Assembly (NCBI GenBank): GCA_003427395.1
Contig: BFEA01000109.1
Location: forward strand, 268,289-294,264
DNA from: Chara braunii
Taxonomy: Eukaryota; Streptophyta; Charophyceae; Charales; Characeae
Length of the DNA stretch: 25,976 nt
Direction of reading: 5' to 3'
The notes under the pieces were generated by a model. That model was not told the origin of the DNA. It saw only the letters and a program-made list of their open reading frames with translations, and did no database searches. The position numbers and the translations under genes were made by a program. Positions 1 through 7,863 of this stretch are shown here, piece after piece (position 1 is the stretch's first letter; each line of letters starts with the position of its first letter).

Positions 1-150
1 CCCTCCTCCCCCCGCCCCTGCCCCCAAAACACACATAAACACATATGCATAGAAATTAGAAACAAGGCCAGATATCGGAAGTATGCGGAAAGAGCAGATA
101 GGCACCGAAGTCCAAGAAAAAAAAACAAAAACAAATCAGTGCATTTTTTG

Positions 151-174
151 CACGCCCGGGGTACCCCGGGCGTG
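151..174. repeat. 24-bp perfect GC palindrome
   Basis: The two 12-base halves are exact reverse complements centred on GGTACC; one arm reads CACGCCCGGGGT. It is followed directly by a run of C and further CCCGGG motifs up to about 205. The function is unknown. It resembles the CCGGG-rich ends of the inverted-repeat element at 5747-6950, but no shared boundary was established. Confidence 0.8.
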
Positions 175-585
175 GTCCCCCCCCCGGGCAAGGCGCCCCG
201 GGAAAGCTAGTGAATGGGAAGATTATGGGAGTCTTTTGCACCACTTCTTGATGCATGTTTGCAATGTTTTTGGAGGAGCTCTGTTAATAGTCCTTATTCA
301 TCCACAGAGTAATGAGTAGCACGGCCAAATTTGATGCTCCACCTTTAATGGATGTGACGTCTCCACACACTGTTCGTGAAGTTCTTAATTTCCTGTTTGG
401 ATAGCCCTTTTAAACAGCTGATAGCGTACGAGCATAGCTTGAAGGTCATCTTCCTGTGAGGCTCAGCGCATACCCAATAGACGATAGCCAATAACCCATA
501 GCCGATAGCCAATTTGAACTCGTTCGTTTTCTGTTTTCAAAAGGGCGATGGCCTTGAGCTGTCAGCATTGAGCTAATCGTCCGCA

Positions 586-686
586 GGCAATTCAGAATGC
601 TTTTATTCCGTTCATCTGATTGCACCTGGATTTGAAGTTGGGTCTGTATTTCAACAGTTCATAAGGTTTACCAACTGAGCTAGGCG
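586..686 (-). mobile_element. tRNA-derived SINE, old copy
   Basis: On the minus strand the element starts with a clear tRNA A box (GCCTAGCTCAGTTGGTAAAC). About 40 bases later comes a degenerate B box (ACTTCAAATCC), the spacing of an RNA polymerase III promoter. The rest aligns along its length with the SINE at 7261-7404: both share the series TGAA-TTG/CTG, TGCAA-CAGATGA, GAATAA and CTGAATT-CC. The copy lacks a clear poly(A) tail and target duplication, so it is older or truncated. It is not a functional tRNA, because no acceptor stem can be paired. Confidence 0.75.
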
Positions 687-718
687 TTTTGTTTTTTTTG
701 TTTTGTTTTTTTTTGCAT

Positions 719-1035
719 ATTTGAACTCTTATTATTTGTTGTTTCTTTGCATATTGGATATGGCCCCACCGAAGTTGCCACGAAATTGAATTTGGAACGC
801 GTATTTTTTTACTTTTGTTTTTTTTGGAATTTGAGGGCCCCGCTGAAGTTGGCACCAATTTACTGAAAATAATGTCAGGGCGTTATAATTTATAAACGAA
901 TATAACGCCCGCCCGACATTATATTCGTATAGAGCGCCGGGGCGTTATTTTCGGGTGAAGACGGTAGGCTTGTTGGTAGCCAATTTGAACTCGTATCCGA
1001 TGTTTCTTTGCATAATGGATATGGTGCCCACGTGG
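719..1035. repeat. short diverged direct repeats around a hairpin
   Basis: Two segments, about 719-770 and 982-1030, share the order TTTGAACTC, then TGTTTCTTTGCATA, then TGGATATGG followed by CCCAC or CCCCAC. A third partial match, AGCCAATTTGAACTCGT, occurs near 505-521. They look like remnants of one repeat interrupted by the foldback at 871-920. No family was recognised. Confidence 0.5.
871..920. repeat. imperfect inverted repeat (hairpin)
   Basis: The left arm at 871-887 (AATGTC, AG, GGCGTTATA) pairs with the right arm at 901-920 (TATAACGCC, spacer, GACATT), leaving a 13-base loop and a small bulge. A further copy of the arm motif, GGGGCGTTATTTTCGG, lies at 940-955. It could be the core of a decayed MITE. 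Confidence 0.55.
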
Positions 1036-1072
1036 CACCGTGCTGATGTTAGCTGCAATTCCCCCATGGCAG

Positions 1073-1126
1073 GTGGTCGCAACGGTCGCGTTTGGTATGG
1101 GACTCGACAAGAGTGATGTGAGGGCG
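1073..1126 (+). CDS. RecQ helicase exon a (motif V)
   Basis: The 54-nt exon encodes VVATVAFGMGLDKSDVRA, the conserved helicase motif V of RecQ ATP-dependent 3'-5' DNA helicases, which unwind recombination and replication intermediates in the nucleus. It is bounded by an acceptor (CCATGGCAG, AG at 1071-1072) and a consensus donor GTAAGT at 1127-1132, in phase 0 at both ends. Reading through the donor gives non-family residues (VSHDHH), which supports the boundary. The next exon continues exactly where RecQ proteins continue: ...DVRA | VIHYS.... Earlier exons (Walker A, DEAH box, motif IV) are not in the window. Confidence 0.9.
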
Positions 1127-1132
1127 GTAAGT

Positions 1133-1772
1133 CATGATCATCATTTTTCATTTTTATTTCTCCCCCGTCGATGGAAGTTGACAGCGGGAGAAAAAAGAAA
1201 AAGCGCCTCGCTCCGCTACTCACCCCATGTACAGAAGACAAAAAATATGGCGGTGTATCTTCCCATGTTCTGGCAGAAGATTCATTCGCGTTTTGCACAT
1301 TCGGTGAATATTTGGAGGAATTTGGAGTGAGGCCCAAAGTCACGATCATTTTCTGTGAATTATCAAAACTTTTGAAATCCCTCAAACGCCCATTTATTGT
1401 TGAGGCGCTTCAAAAAATGATGTGCTGCTTTTGTCGTTTCTGCTTTTGTCATTTTGTCCTGGCGTGAAGCGACGGGGAATTCAATCCGTTCTGCCAAGCA
1501 CATATTGCTTTGTTATTGTGAAATTTGCCATGTAATAAACCCAGGTTCAGATCTTCCCAGACGCGAGCAAGGGTCGTCACTTTTTTTTGGTGAAAGTCCA
1601 GAAACAGGGGTGAAAAGTCGCGGCCCAAGCCAAGCCTCAGAAATGTCTGGGTCAAGAGGGGTACCTGGATCTGAGTCAAAAGCTGTGTCTAGTACCCCAA
1701 CGTGGGACAGTTGAACCTTCGAAAATCAAGAGTCAACCCCAGCACGGGATTCCAGGCCCAAAAGTCAACATT
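1133..1772. other. no gene recognised
   Basis: Unique-looking intronic DNA. Frames of 76 to 146 codons exist on both strands, but they overlap one another and show no family signature. A GGTTCAGATC stretch near 1544 resembles a pol III B box but has no matching A box. Confidence 0.5.
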
Positions 1773-1828
1773 GTCAATTCCTTTAGAGTTTCATCCTCGC
1801 TACCGTACTCCCTATGGTGTGCGTTAAT
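1773..1828 (-). pseudogene. rrnS: mitochondrial small-subunit rRNA fragment (NUMT)
   Basis: Read on the minus strand, the segment contains GGGAGTACGGTAGCGAGGAT followed by GAAACTCTAAAGGAATTGAC. This is the universal 16S-like segment around E. coli position 900 (GGGAGTACGG..AAACTCAAAGGAATTGACGG), with one inserted T and a few substitutions. Sequence on both sides does not continue the rRNA. Three other mitochondrial fragments lie within the next 700 bp, so a nuclear copy of mitochondrial DNA is the simplest reading; a plastid source for this piece alone cannot be excluded. Confidence 0.75.
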
Positions 1829-1873
1829 TGAAATAGAATAGAAATGGGTTCACAGTTTATTTAGATAGACAGA

Positions 1874-1972
1874 CCTCTGGAGGACTACAGCGAAGATCAC
1901 ATCCTTCAAAGGATATCCAGTTAAAAAAGGAAATCCAATTAAAGAGATGCTGCCTATTAGCATCATAGCATA
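1874..1972 (-). pseudogene. nad5: mitochondrial NADH dehydrogenase subunit 5 fragment (NUMT)
   Basis: The minus-strand frame ending upstream at 1969 reads [18 protein letters not shown] then YPLKDVI. This matches the well-conserved transmembrane and loop segment of nad5 ([24 protein letters not shown]), a proton-pumping complex I subunit encoded in mitochondria. Only about 30 codons are present, with FYS changed to YPL, no start and no continuation. It lies 30 bp from the atp1 fragment and in the same orientation. Confidence 0.8.
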
Positions 1973-2001
1973 TCAAGGGGCCAGGTCAGGCGGGTCGCAC
2001 T

Positions 2002-2098
2002 AGACAATCCTACATTAATAGCAGGCCGGATTCCACGATAAAACAGTTCTGTTTCCAAAAAGATTTGTCCGCCCGTCATGGAGATTACATATAGGACT
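2002..2098 (-). pseudogene. atp1: mitochondrial ATP synthase alpha fragment (NUMT)
   Basis: The minus-strand frame reads [19 protein letters not shown] then [10 protein letters not shown]. This is the conserved core of F1 ATP synthase alpha ([32 protein letters not shown]). LETELFYRG is the mitochondrial form; the plastid protein has a different residue series there. ITDG has become MTGG, and identity ends abruptly after GLS at 2002. About 30 codons survive, with no sign of an expressed gene. The open frame extends further, to 2199, but that part is not recognisable as ATP synthase. Confidence 0.85.
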
Positions 2099-2387
2099 AT
2101 CATTCCCTCAGGGCCCCAGCGCCTTCGTGGGAGCCACACTAAGTAGAAGTGCAAAACACCCAAACCCAAAATAGAAAAAGGAGCGCAGCTTGTGCACAAT
2201 CAATTATTTTTCAAGTCTTTGATAGCTACTTCACCAAAATGACGCTTTGAAATAACATTTTTGTATGTTCACTATGTTGACTATAACCACTTTTTTCAGA
2301 AGGTACCGAAGATGATATTTCTTACAGTGCACTAGCCTTATGCTACTCTGTACTAATTCGCATGTAATTACCACAGCCAGGAAATCA

Positions 2388-2489
2388 AATTCTTGGTTAG
2401 TCAAACCTCTAGTCAAAACTAGAGATGATTGGAAAGGCCAATCAAACTCGGAGATAGCTGGTTTTCCGCAAAATCTATTGAGGTAAAAC
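2388..2489 (+). pseudogene. rrnL: mitochondrial large-subunit rRNA fragment (NUMT)
   Basis: The segment contains AAAGGCCAATCAAACTCGGA then GATAGCTGGTTTTCCGCAAA and ATCTATTGAGGTA. This is the 23S-like domain II segment (GGTGAAAGGCCAATCAAAC..GGAGATAGCTGGTTCTCC). The variants GGTTTTC.GC and CTATTGAGGTA are closer to plant mitochondrial 26S rRNA than to plastid 23S. It is on the opposite strand from the three neighbouring mitochondrial pieces. Boundaries are approximate because similarity fades on both sides. Confidence 0.78.
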
Positions 2490-3315
2490 TTGTGATCTTC
2501 TAGGAGTCCACGGCCGTCGATCAGATGCACGCCATTGGTTGTCTGCAGGTATCTGGAAGATTCCTGTCTCGAATGGGAAGAGGTACCGCTGCTGCGAAGC
2601 TGCATCCAGGCCGTCGAAAGTGAGCAAATCTGAAGCATCGATACAGACAAAGGGAAGACTGGTCCATGCTAATCCACAATGGTCGACACTACAAAAGAAC
2701 GACCAGACACTGCAGAAGGCATTCAGCCTTGTGCTGGCTTGATGGTAGTACGGTATCACGAGGTTGCTGGAGTTTATGCTGGCGCCGGTGCTGCAGCGAG
2801 GGCGCCAGCATCAGAGGAGATTATGTTGGAGCGGCCATGGCCGCCATAGCTATAGACATTGGTGTTGAGGTTGGGCGAGGAGGGGGAGGATCAAGGCTGT
2901 GAGACTGGAGAGCGTTTGAGGGGAAGCTTATCTGGACTTAACCTGGGGACCTCGTCTATGATCTGCTGCTCACCTCCACGAAGGTGAGGAAGATCTGCAC
3001 CATCCTCCCTGATTGGCTGCTGAAGAGGCTGGAGGATAGGCGCCCTGCTGTGACCTGTACACTGAAACTGTCAGACGACGTCAGAGAGAGACTGCACTGG
3101 TGAGGTGGCAACAGGGGGGGTAATGCTCGAGGAGGAAGTGGGCAGGAAGAGACTTCATGCATTGTTGATTATTACTGGGACTCTTCTTCTCCTCCTCTCT
3201 ATCTCTTCTCCCCACTTCTCATTCTCTTCTCTGAAGTTACTGCAATGAATTGCAAATTGCGGTTTTATGTGGGCTGTACACTAATTTGAGTTGCTGTTGT
3301 CTGCTTTTGAGCTCT
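2490..3315. other. no gene recognised
   Basis: Intronic DNA with short overlapping frames only. A plus-strand stretch near 2950-3100 can be read for about 50 codons (containing TSTKVRKI and LSDDVRER), vaguely like retroelement RNase H linkers, but it is too weak to name. Confidence 0.4.
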
Positions 3316-3390
3316 TTGGGACTCGAGCCCGTGACCTATATTGGCGTGGTTGTGTTTCGTTGTGTGAGCCTTACCGGGCTGGATCCCTAG
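3316..3390 (-). mobile_element. tRNA-like SINE head, second family (candidate)
   Basis: On the minus strand a near-perfect T-arm / B box (AGGTCACGGGCTCGAGTCCC) lies about 30 bases after an A-box-like CCAGCCCGGTAAGGC. The order and spacing fit a tRNA-derived pol III promoter. An acceptor stem cannot be formed, and no poly(A) tail or flanking duplication was found, so the element end is undefined. The sequence differs from the SINEs at 586-686 and 7261-7404. Confidence 0.5.
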
Positions 3391-4160
3391 ACCTGACTGT
3401 GGGAGTCTCTGTAGGCTAGTCTTAGAACCATTAGGACTCACCGTTTTGTCTTTTCCAGCACCTGAGTGGTAGGCCCGTTTTGTCTTTCCCTTTTTCCCAT
3501 TTCGAGTCTAGATTCAGTCATAGGCTGTAGGTTGTAGGTATTAGGCTGTAAGGCAGTCTACAAAAGTGTCGAAGGCCAAAGGAAACAGGTTCTTGTTTTC
3601 AGTTCCTTTCCGGAAGTGCTGTTGGGAGGTCGTGTTGAGGTTGCAGCGCTAATTGCCTAGCGCCGGCCGCCTTCACAGCGGTTGCTGAAGGCCATAGCTG
3701 GTTGAGCCGTCCTGAGGACAGTGCTGGGCTTGCAGGCCCCAAGCGCTGTAGGAGCATCCTCCTATTTTGTGTACTGTTGGGGTTATGACAGAGCTGCCAT
3801 CGAAACCCTTCTCTGAAGTGTTTGTTGAAGTGGCAGCCACCTTCTTCTTCATCAAGTTGTTGTTCTTCTTCTCCATCCTGGGAGCCATGCTCCCCTGTTG
3901 AGCGAACACTTCATCTGCAGTGGGCATCGTGGATGAGGCAGAGTGGCGTGCTGGGATCAGGAGGCTGTGTGGCAATTGGTGGACTGAGTAGGTTGGGCGC
4001 TGGAGATTGGAGTGGCACCATAGCTAGAGCTTGACATGGAGGGGGGAAGAAGAAGTCTCCCTTACTTGATGAAACTCTGTTCTTAGTTGGTTCGTGGGTG
4101 TTGATAACGTGATTGGGATCCTGGGAATTCATGTGGCTGATTAATGTGGCACACTGAGTA
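3391..4160. other. no gene recognised
   Basis: Intronic DNA. Noted are a short low-complexity series around GGCTGTAGGTTGTAGGTATT (3522-3550) and a CTT-rich run at 3841-3875. Frames on either strand are short and unsupported. Confidence 0.4.
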
Positions 4161-4350
4161 CCACATGGGCCCCTGCAGAGCCCGACCAGGTAGGATAGGG
4201 GTTCGGTTGGGGCCTTTCGGGCCCTGTGTCGGTTCAGAATAGGAAGGGGCCCTTTTCAGGCCCCCATGTCGTTTGGCCTCGGTAGGCCCAGTAGGTAGGC
4301 CTTTTTGGTAGAGGCCCAGTAGGCGCCCAGGCTGCGGTAGGCCCTTTTCA
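4160..4350. repeat. GGCCC/GGCCT-rich repetitive stretch
   Basis: GGCC motifs recur every 10-25 bases (GGGGCCTTTCGGGCCC, GGGGCCCTTTTCAGGCCC, GTAGGCCCAGTAGGTAGGCC, GAGGCCCAGTAGG). Similar GGCCC-rich sequence occurs in the elements at 5747-6950 and 13531-14498, so this may be a further diverged member. No boundaries are visible. Confidence 0.45.
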
Positions 4351-4719
4351 AATTCGACCATTTCGAATTTTGGCGCCAACTTTAGGTGCCAGACTGCTTG
4401 GGCGCCACTGGTGCTGTTCGGCATTGGTGAGGGCAGCCTCCCAGCCGGACCAGCACTATATTTACCTGGTCCGCCTAGGAGGCTGGCGTTCAGTCTTCGG
4501 GCATTCAGCAGCGGCACTCTCCGGAGATGCTGCAGCAGTAGTAGGATGATAGGAGTTAGTCTTCCAGCGCCGGGCGCTGCTAGGACCTTAGGGTAGCCCT
4601 AGGAAGGAGGAGAGTGGCGGAGGCCAAGGGACTTACCTGGGAGCTTACCAGTGACGCCATCGCTCCAGCTTCGTCTTCAGCGTACCTGCGGCAAGGCGCC
4701 ACCAGGTTAGTACCTGGCA

Positions 4720-4988
4720 CAGAGAGAAAGAGAGAGAGAGAGCTCTTCTTCTTCTTCTTCTTCCTCCAGTCCACCATGTCTCCCTTACCCTCTAGCTTTG
4801 TGACTTCTCAGTATCGACAGACAAAGAGAGAGAGAGAGAGGATATCGACGACATTGTGTTGACGACATTCTCATCTCCTCCTCCTCTTCGTCTGATCCCC
4901 CTCCTCCTCATCTGTGTATGACCTGAGCCTGGCGCATTCTTCCTGTGTGTGGCGCCAGGCCCCTTCACACCTTGTGATGATGATGATG
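4720..4988. repeat. microsatellites: GA, CTT, GA, GAT
   Basis: A GA run at about 4720-4742 is followed directly by a CTT run at 4744-4763. A second GA run lies at 4824-4840 and a GAT run at about 4975-4988. The GAT run is followed by GGTCTGCATTG, a word also found after the GAT run at 6412-6430, which hints at common origin with the 1.2-kb element. Confidence 0.7.
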
Positions 4989-4989
4989 T

Positions 4990-5732
4990 ATGCTCGGTCT
5001 GCATTGCAACATTGATTGGTCTGATTATTGGTATTTCAGTCTTCCGCTGTGCTATCTTGTTCTATCTGACAGTATTAATGAGGATTGATTATATTCAATC
5101 CTATTTTTGGATTTTGTGAGCTTCCGCTGTGTACTCTCGTCATTGGTGTGGTGTGGATTCCTCTCCCCGAGTCTACTTGTCGTTGCACACGTTTATGGGA
5201 ACGGGTGAATCCCCTGCGGGATTCATTTTTAATCAGGCACATAACATTACGATGCTCTTGGAAAGTGCACATATGCTGGGGATGGACAATGGACATGTAA
5301 TCGATTTTGGAGGCATTATTGTATCTGCTGGGTTCAGGCTCGTATCACGAGACTGATTGAGACTGGGTTCATTACATCCAAAAGACAAACTCTCCAAAAA
5401 ACATGGAATGAAAACCTCACCTTCAAGTTTGCAGGTCTTTCCCTTTTTGGTAAGAATTTCCAAAATCTGTTGAAAATTTGAAAATTCAAAGTAGCAATTC
5501 CGATGTGGAAGGATGAATGAGGAAAAGAAAATAGCGGATCAGTAAACCAAAGTTTCGTCGAGAATTTCCATAAATTTGAATGAATTATTAATTTCAATTT
5601 AATTATTTAATGCAAAACCGAAGTTTTGTCGATAATGCCAGGTGAGATATGGCGCCGTGAACATCCTTCATCAAAAAGAAGGGGCGCTTCGCAAATCAAA
5701 TACTTTGTAAATTACTAAATAAGTAATTGTAA
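4990..5732. other. no gene recognised
   Basis: T-rich intronic DNA becoming AT-rich after 5450. It has two similar words, TCTTCCGCTGTG (near 5040) and GCTTCCGCTGTG (near 5120), and two AAxTTTCGTCGA/AGTTTTGTCGATAA words near 5552 and 5622. Frames up to 88 codons overlap on both strands and carry no signature. Confidence 0.4.
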
Positions 5733-5746
5733 TAGTTATTAACCTA

Positions 5747-6950
5747 GGCTACCAGCCAGGCCGCCCGGGTCACCCTGTTTTCCCGGGCAGCCCGGCCGTG
5801 CAAGGACCAGGGAAGGTCCCAGCCAAAAAAAATAAGTGAAGGCGGGCCTAACTTATCACAAGAGGCCTTTGACTGTCAATTTCATATTTGGGGTCCAGGC
5901 AGTTGAGACACGCAGTTAGTTGAGCGAAACACAGGCCGAGCAACCAAGACATTTCCCCGGCCTTCTGGGCCTTTCTGAAGCATGCAGGCCCTGGACGAGA
6001 AACACAGCCTCATACACTGACAGTTGGGAGGCCCAACCAACAGAGGCCCAGTAGCTGCAAAGTAGCATGCAGCATCCTGGGGCCTACCGGAAGCTTCTGG
6101 GCCCAGGCCAATTCCAGCCAGGCTGCGAGACAGGCAGGCTCTTTCCATATAGGAAAGAGCCCGCCACCCTGGGCCTCATTCAGGCACTCACATGCTAGCG
6201 ACAGCGCTGCTGGAGCACAGGCTCGTGGGCTGCTGCTGGCGCTGAGAGGCGAGGTGCAGCACGTGCGGTCGTGCAGGGAAGAAGGGCGCTGCTAAGGGCA
6301 GTGCCATAGCCCAGCCACCATAGCTGGTGGGCTTGGACTACAGTGAGGCGCATGAGTGGTCTTCGGGTGTAAGGGAGGAAGACGTGGGTGTAAAGTCAGT
6401 GAAGGGTGAAGGATGATGATGATGATGATGTGAGGGCACATACCTTGTATTGGCGATGGTCTGCATTTGGGCGACATCTTCAAGTACTTCGGGTTGCCGC
6501 TGATGTCAACAGTTGCATTGTCAATTAGTAAGCTGATCGTAGCTGTGTAGGAGTAGGATGGGCGCTGAGCGCCAAATAGGAGTGTGAAGGGACTGGACTC
6601 TTGTGTTGTTGGCGGAGAGAGAAAGCTCTCCTTGACATTGGTTTTCAGTACTACGAACCTCCATTGGTGTATTATTGGTGCAATGCTGCTCTCTGTACAG
6701 GGTGTGACTATCTGGCTTTCAATGTGATGGTGTAATCTGGAATTGTCATCCCGCTGTTGCTCATTTTCCTTGCAACTACGTTATGCAGAAAAATAAACTG
6801 AACAACTTTTGCCTCAGGGTCACATCAAAATTCTTTACCAAATTTTAAATTTAAAATAAAATTTTGAATTAGAAATTAATAATTATTTTTTTATTTTTCT
6901 AAATCTTTTTGTCCCAGCCAGGCAAGTGGACCCGGGCCACTCTGGTAGCC
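5747..6950. mobile_element. 1.2-kb inverted-repeat element, unclassified
   Basis: The ends are inverted: GGCTACCAG at 5747-5755 and CTGGTAGCC at 6942-6950. Inside them the arms stay similar (GGCCGCCCGGGTCACC versus the complement of GGACCCGGGCCAC). The element is flanked by direct repeats TAGTTATTAACCTA (5733-5746) and TAGTTATTAACTTA (6951-6964), one mismatch in 14, consistent with a target-site duplication. It contains GGCC-rich DNA, a GAT microsatellite (6412-6430) and no intact coding region. Its inner part (about 5830-6776) is similar in reverse orientation to 13531-14498. Superfamily is unassigned; a 14-bp duplication is long for most plant DNA transposons. Confidence 0.6.
6412..6430. 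repeat. GAT microsatellite
   Basis: About six perfect GAT units inside the 1.2-kb element. The diverged inverted relative has only ATCATCATC at the matching place (13880-13889). Confidence 0.85.
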
Positions 6951-7015
6951 TAGTTATTAACTTATTAGTTTGTGAATTAAACTTAATGTCCTTCTTTGGG
7001 AAAAAAAATGAAGAT

Positions 7016-7143
7016 TATTTTTTTTTTTTTTCGAAAAAAAAGGATGTTTTGGCCTTTTTCCCCCCCCCCCCTCCCCCTCCTCTGACTACATATTGATAAA
7101 TATCTGAGAGTGTTCATCGTTGAGCCTTTTTTTTTTTTTTTTT
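7016..7143. repeat. homopolymer cluster ending in the duplication breakpoint
   Basis: A T run (7018-7031), an A run, a C run of about ten (7061-7070) and a 17-base T run (7127-7143). The last run is where the 9415-bp duplication begins; the equivalent junctions at 16525-16558 and 25940-25973 have 34 T. The minus-strand reading is a poly(A) tract. Confidence 0.85.
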
Positions 7144-7209
7144 CAATTTGGGGAGCTAAACGGTACCTGCTGTTGGCTCTGTTTGTCAACTTTGTCTGAT
7201 ATTATACAG

Positions 7210-7254
7210 GTTATTCATTACAGCCTGCCACGCAGTCTGGAGCATTATGTACAG
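7210..7254 (+). CDS. RecQ helicase exon b, copy 1
   Basis: The 45-nt microexon encodes VIHYSLPRSLEHYVQ, the stretch that directly precedes motif VI in RecQ helicases of the RECQL4 / plant RECQL5 type (VIHxSLPxSxExYVQ | EIGRAGRDG). The acceptor is TCTGATATTATACAG and the donor is GTACAG|GCAAGT, a GC-type donor with otherwise perfect consensus. It is phase 0 at both ends and joins exon a (..DVRA) and exon c (EIGRAG..) without gap. The donor lies inside the 12-bp target duplication of a SINE, so an identical donor recurs at 7405-7416. Using that second donor would read through the SINE into a stop codon, so the first is preferred. Confidence 0.9.
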
Positions 7255-7260
7255 GCAAGT
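7249..7260. repeat. SINE target-site duplication, left (overlaps splice donor)
   Basis: GTACAGGCAAGT here is repeated exactly at 7405-7416. Its first six bases are the last six of exon b and its last six are the GC splice donor. Confidence 0.9.
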
Positions 7261-7404
7261 GGTGTTTTTTTTTTAATAGTTTTTATTTACTATTTTTAGG
7301 TAATTCAGGATGATATTATTCTAGTCATCTGGTTGCATCTGGGTTCCAACTCAGGTCTACATTTTTAACAATTCATTGGTGTAACAACTGCGGTACGCCC
7401 ATTG
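7261..7404 (-). mobile_element. tRNA-derived SINE with 12-bp target duplication, copy 1
   Basis: The 144-bp element on the minus strand starts CAATGGGCGTACCGCAGTTG, with an A box (TACCGCAGTTGTTACACC). A B box (GAGTTGGAACCC) follows about 30 bases later. It ends in an A-rich tail (ATTAAAAAAAAAACACC on the minus strand; 10 T at 7265-7274 on the plus strand). Exact 12-bp direct repeats GTACAGGCAAGT flank it at 7249-7260 and 7405-7416, the mark of LINE-aided retroposition. The body aligns with the older copy at 586-686, which shows a genuine interspersed family. It sits precisely on the exon b splice donor. Confidence 0.88.
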
Positions 7405-7416
7405 GTACAGGCAAGT

Positions 7417-7863
7417 TTTTTTTTTGACATGTAAGTTCAGGTTTATTATGTGAGAACATTTTTCCTCCACCACAGGGGTTGTGGATCATCTACCATCTCA
7501 GACTGTCAGGGTATACTCAGACGAGTACTTTTTTAGGTGAATCTACCTTTGATTGTGATCAGATACGACCTCAACATACCCACTGTACTAACTGTAAGCA
7601 TTTCCTTAGCGTCCTTGTCCAGGCTGTCTTCCCTTCCCCTAAGTAGTGATTTGCTCTTAGTATTTTTCACTCAGAAGGACAGTTTTTTGGAAGGACCCAA
7701 ACTCTGATTCTGAGGTATGAAAATCAAGATTAGATCAAGATTAATCCCGACCTGGTTTGGTTGCCTAATTCTGACTTAGTTTGTTTGCCTATTTCTTTTG
7801 AATCTCATGTCGTTAGCCGTGTCGACTGTCGTATGTTTTGTGGTTATTTCCCGGGAAATATTC
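7417..7863. other. T-rich intron DNA, no gene recognised
   Basis: Intronic sequence rich in T, with no coding signature. The words AAATCAAGATTAGATCAAGATT (split as AAATCAAGATTAGATC and AAGATT) and CTGACTTAGTTTG resemble parts of the 165-bp tandem repeat on the other side of the Harbinger insertion, so the two flanks probably belonged to one repetitive region. Confidence 0.5.

Larger units (their letters stand above)
1..1072 (+). other. upstream intron of the RecQ gene (partial)
   Basis: No exon of the helicase is recognisable here; the motif IV region that should precede exon a was not found, so it probably lies upstream of the window. The stretch holds C-rich low-complexity DNA at 1-25, a GC palindrome at 151-174, an old SINE (586-686), T-rich runs at 689-715 and short diverged direct repeats. 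It ends with an acceptor (CCCCCATGGCAG) at 1061-1072. Intron status is inferred from exon a. Confidence 0.55.
1127..7209 (+). other. 6.1-kb intron between RecQ exons a and b
   Basis: The intron starts with GTAAGT and ends with TCTGATATTATACAG. The encoded protein is continuous across it, so no exon is missing. Its contents are mitochondrial gene fragments, a SINE-like tRNA head, microsatellites, GGCC-rich repeats, a 1.2-kb inverted-repeat element and homopolymers. These are listed separately. Confidence 0.85.

Noticed and set aside
610-684. Functional tRNA gene on the minus strand
   Set aside because: A and B boxes are present, but no acceptor or anticodon stem pairs; alignment with the SINE at 7261-7404 explains it better.
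1530-1570. tRNA or SINE B box at GGTTCAGATCTTCC
   Set aside because: No A box at a suitable distance upstream and no repeat partner in the window.
1963-2199. Expressed small protein containing the ATP synthase alpha segment
   Set aside because: Only about 30 codons are homologous, both sides are foreign and the neighbours are other mitochondrial scraps; it is a nuclear mitochondrial fragment.
2950-3110. Retroelement (DIRS-like) RNase H fragment on the plus strand
   Set aside because: Only about 50 codons with weak resemblance; no catalytic residues or neighbouring domains could be identified.
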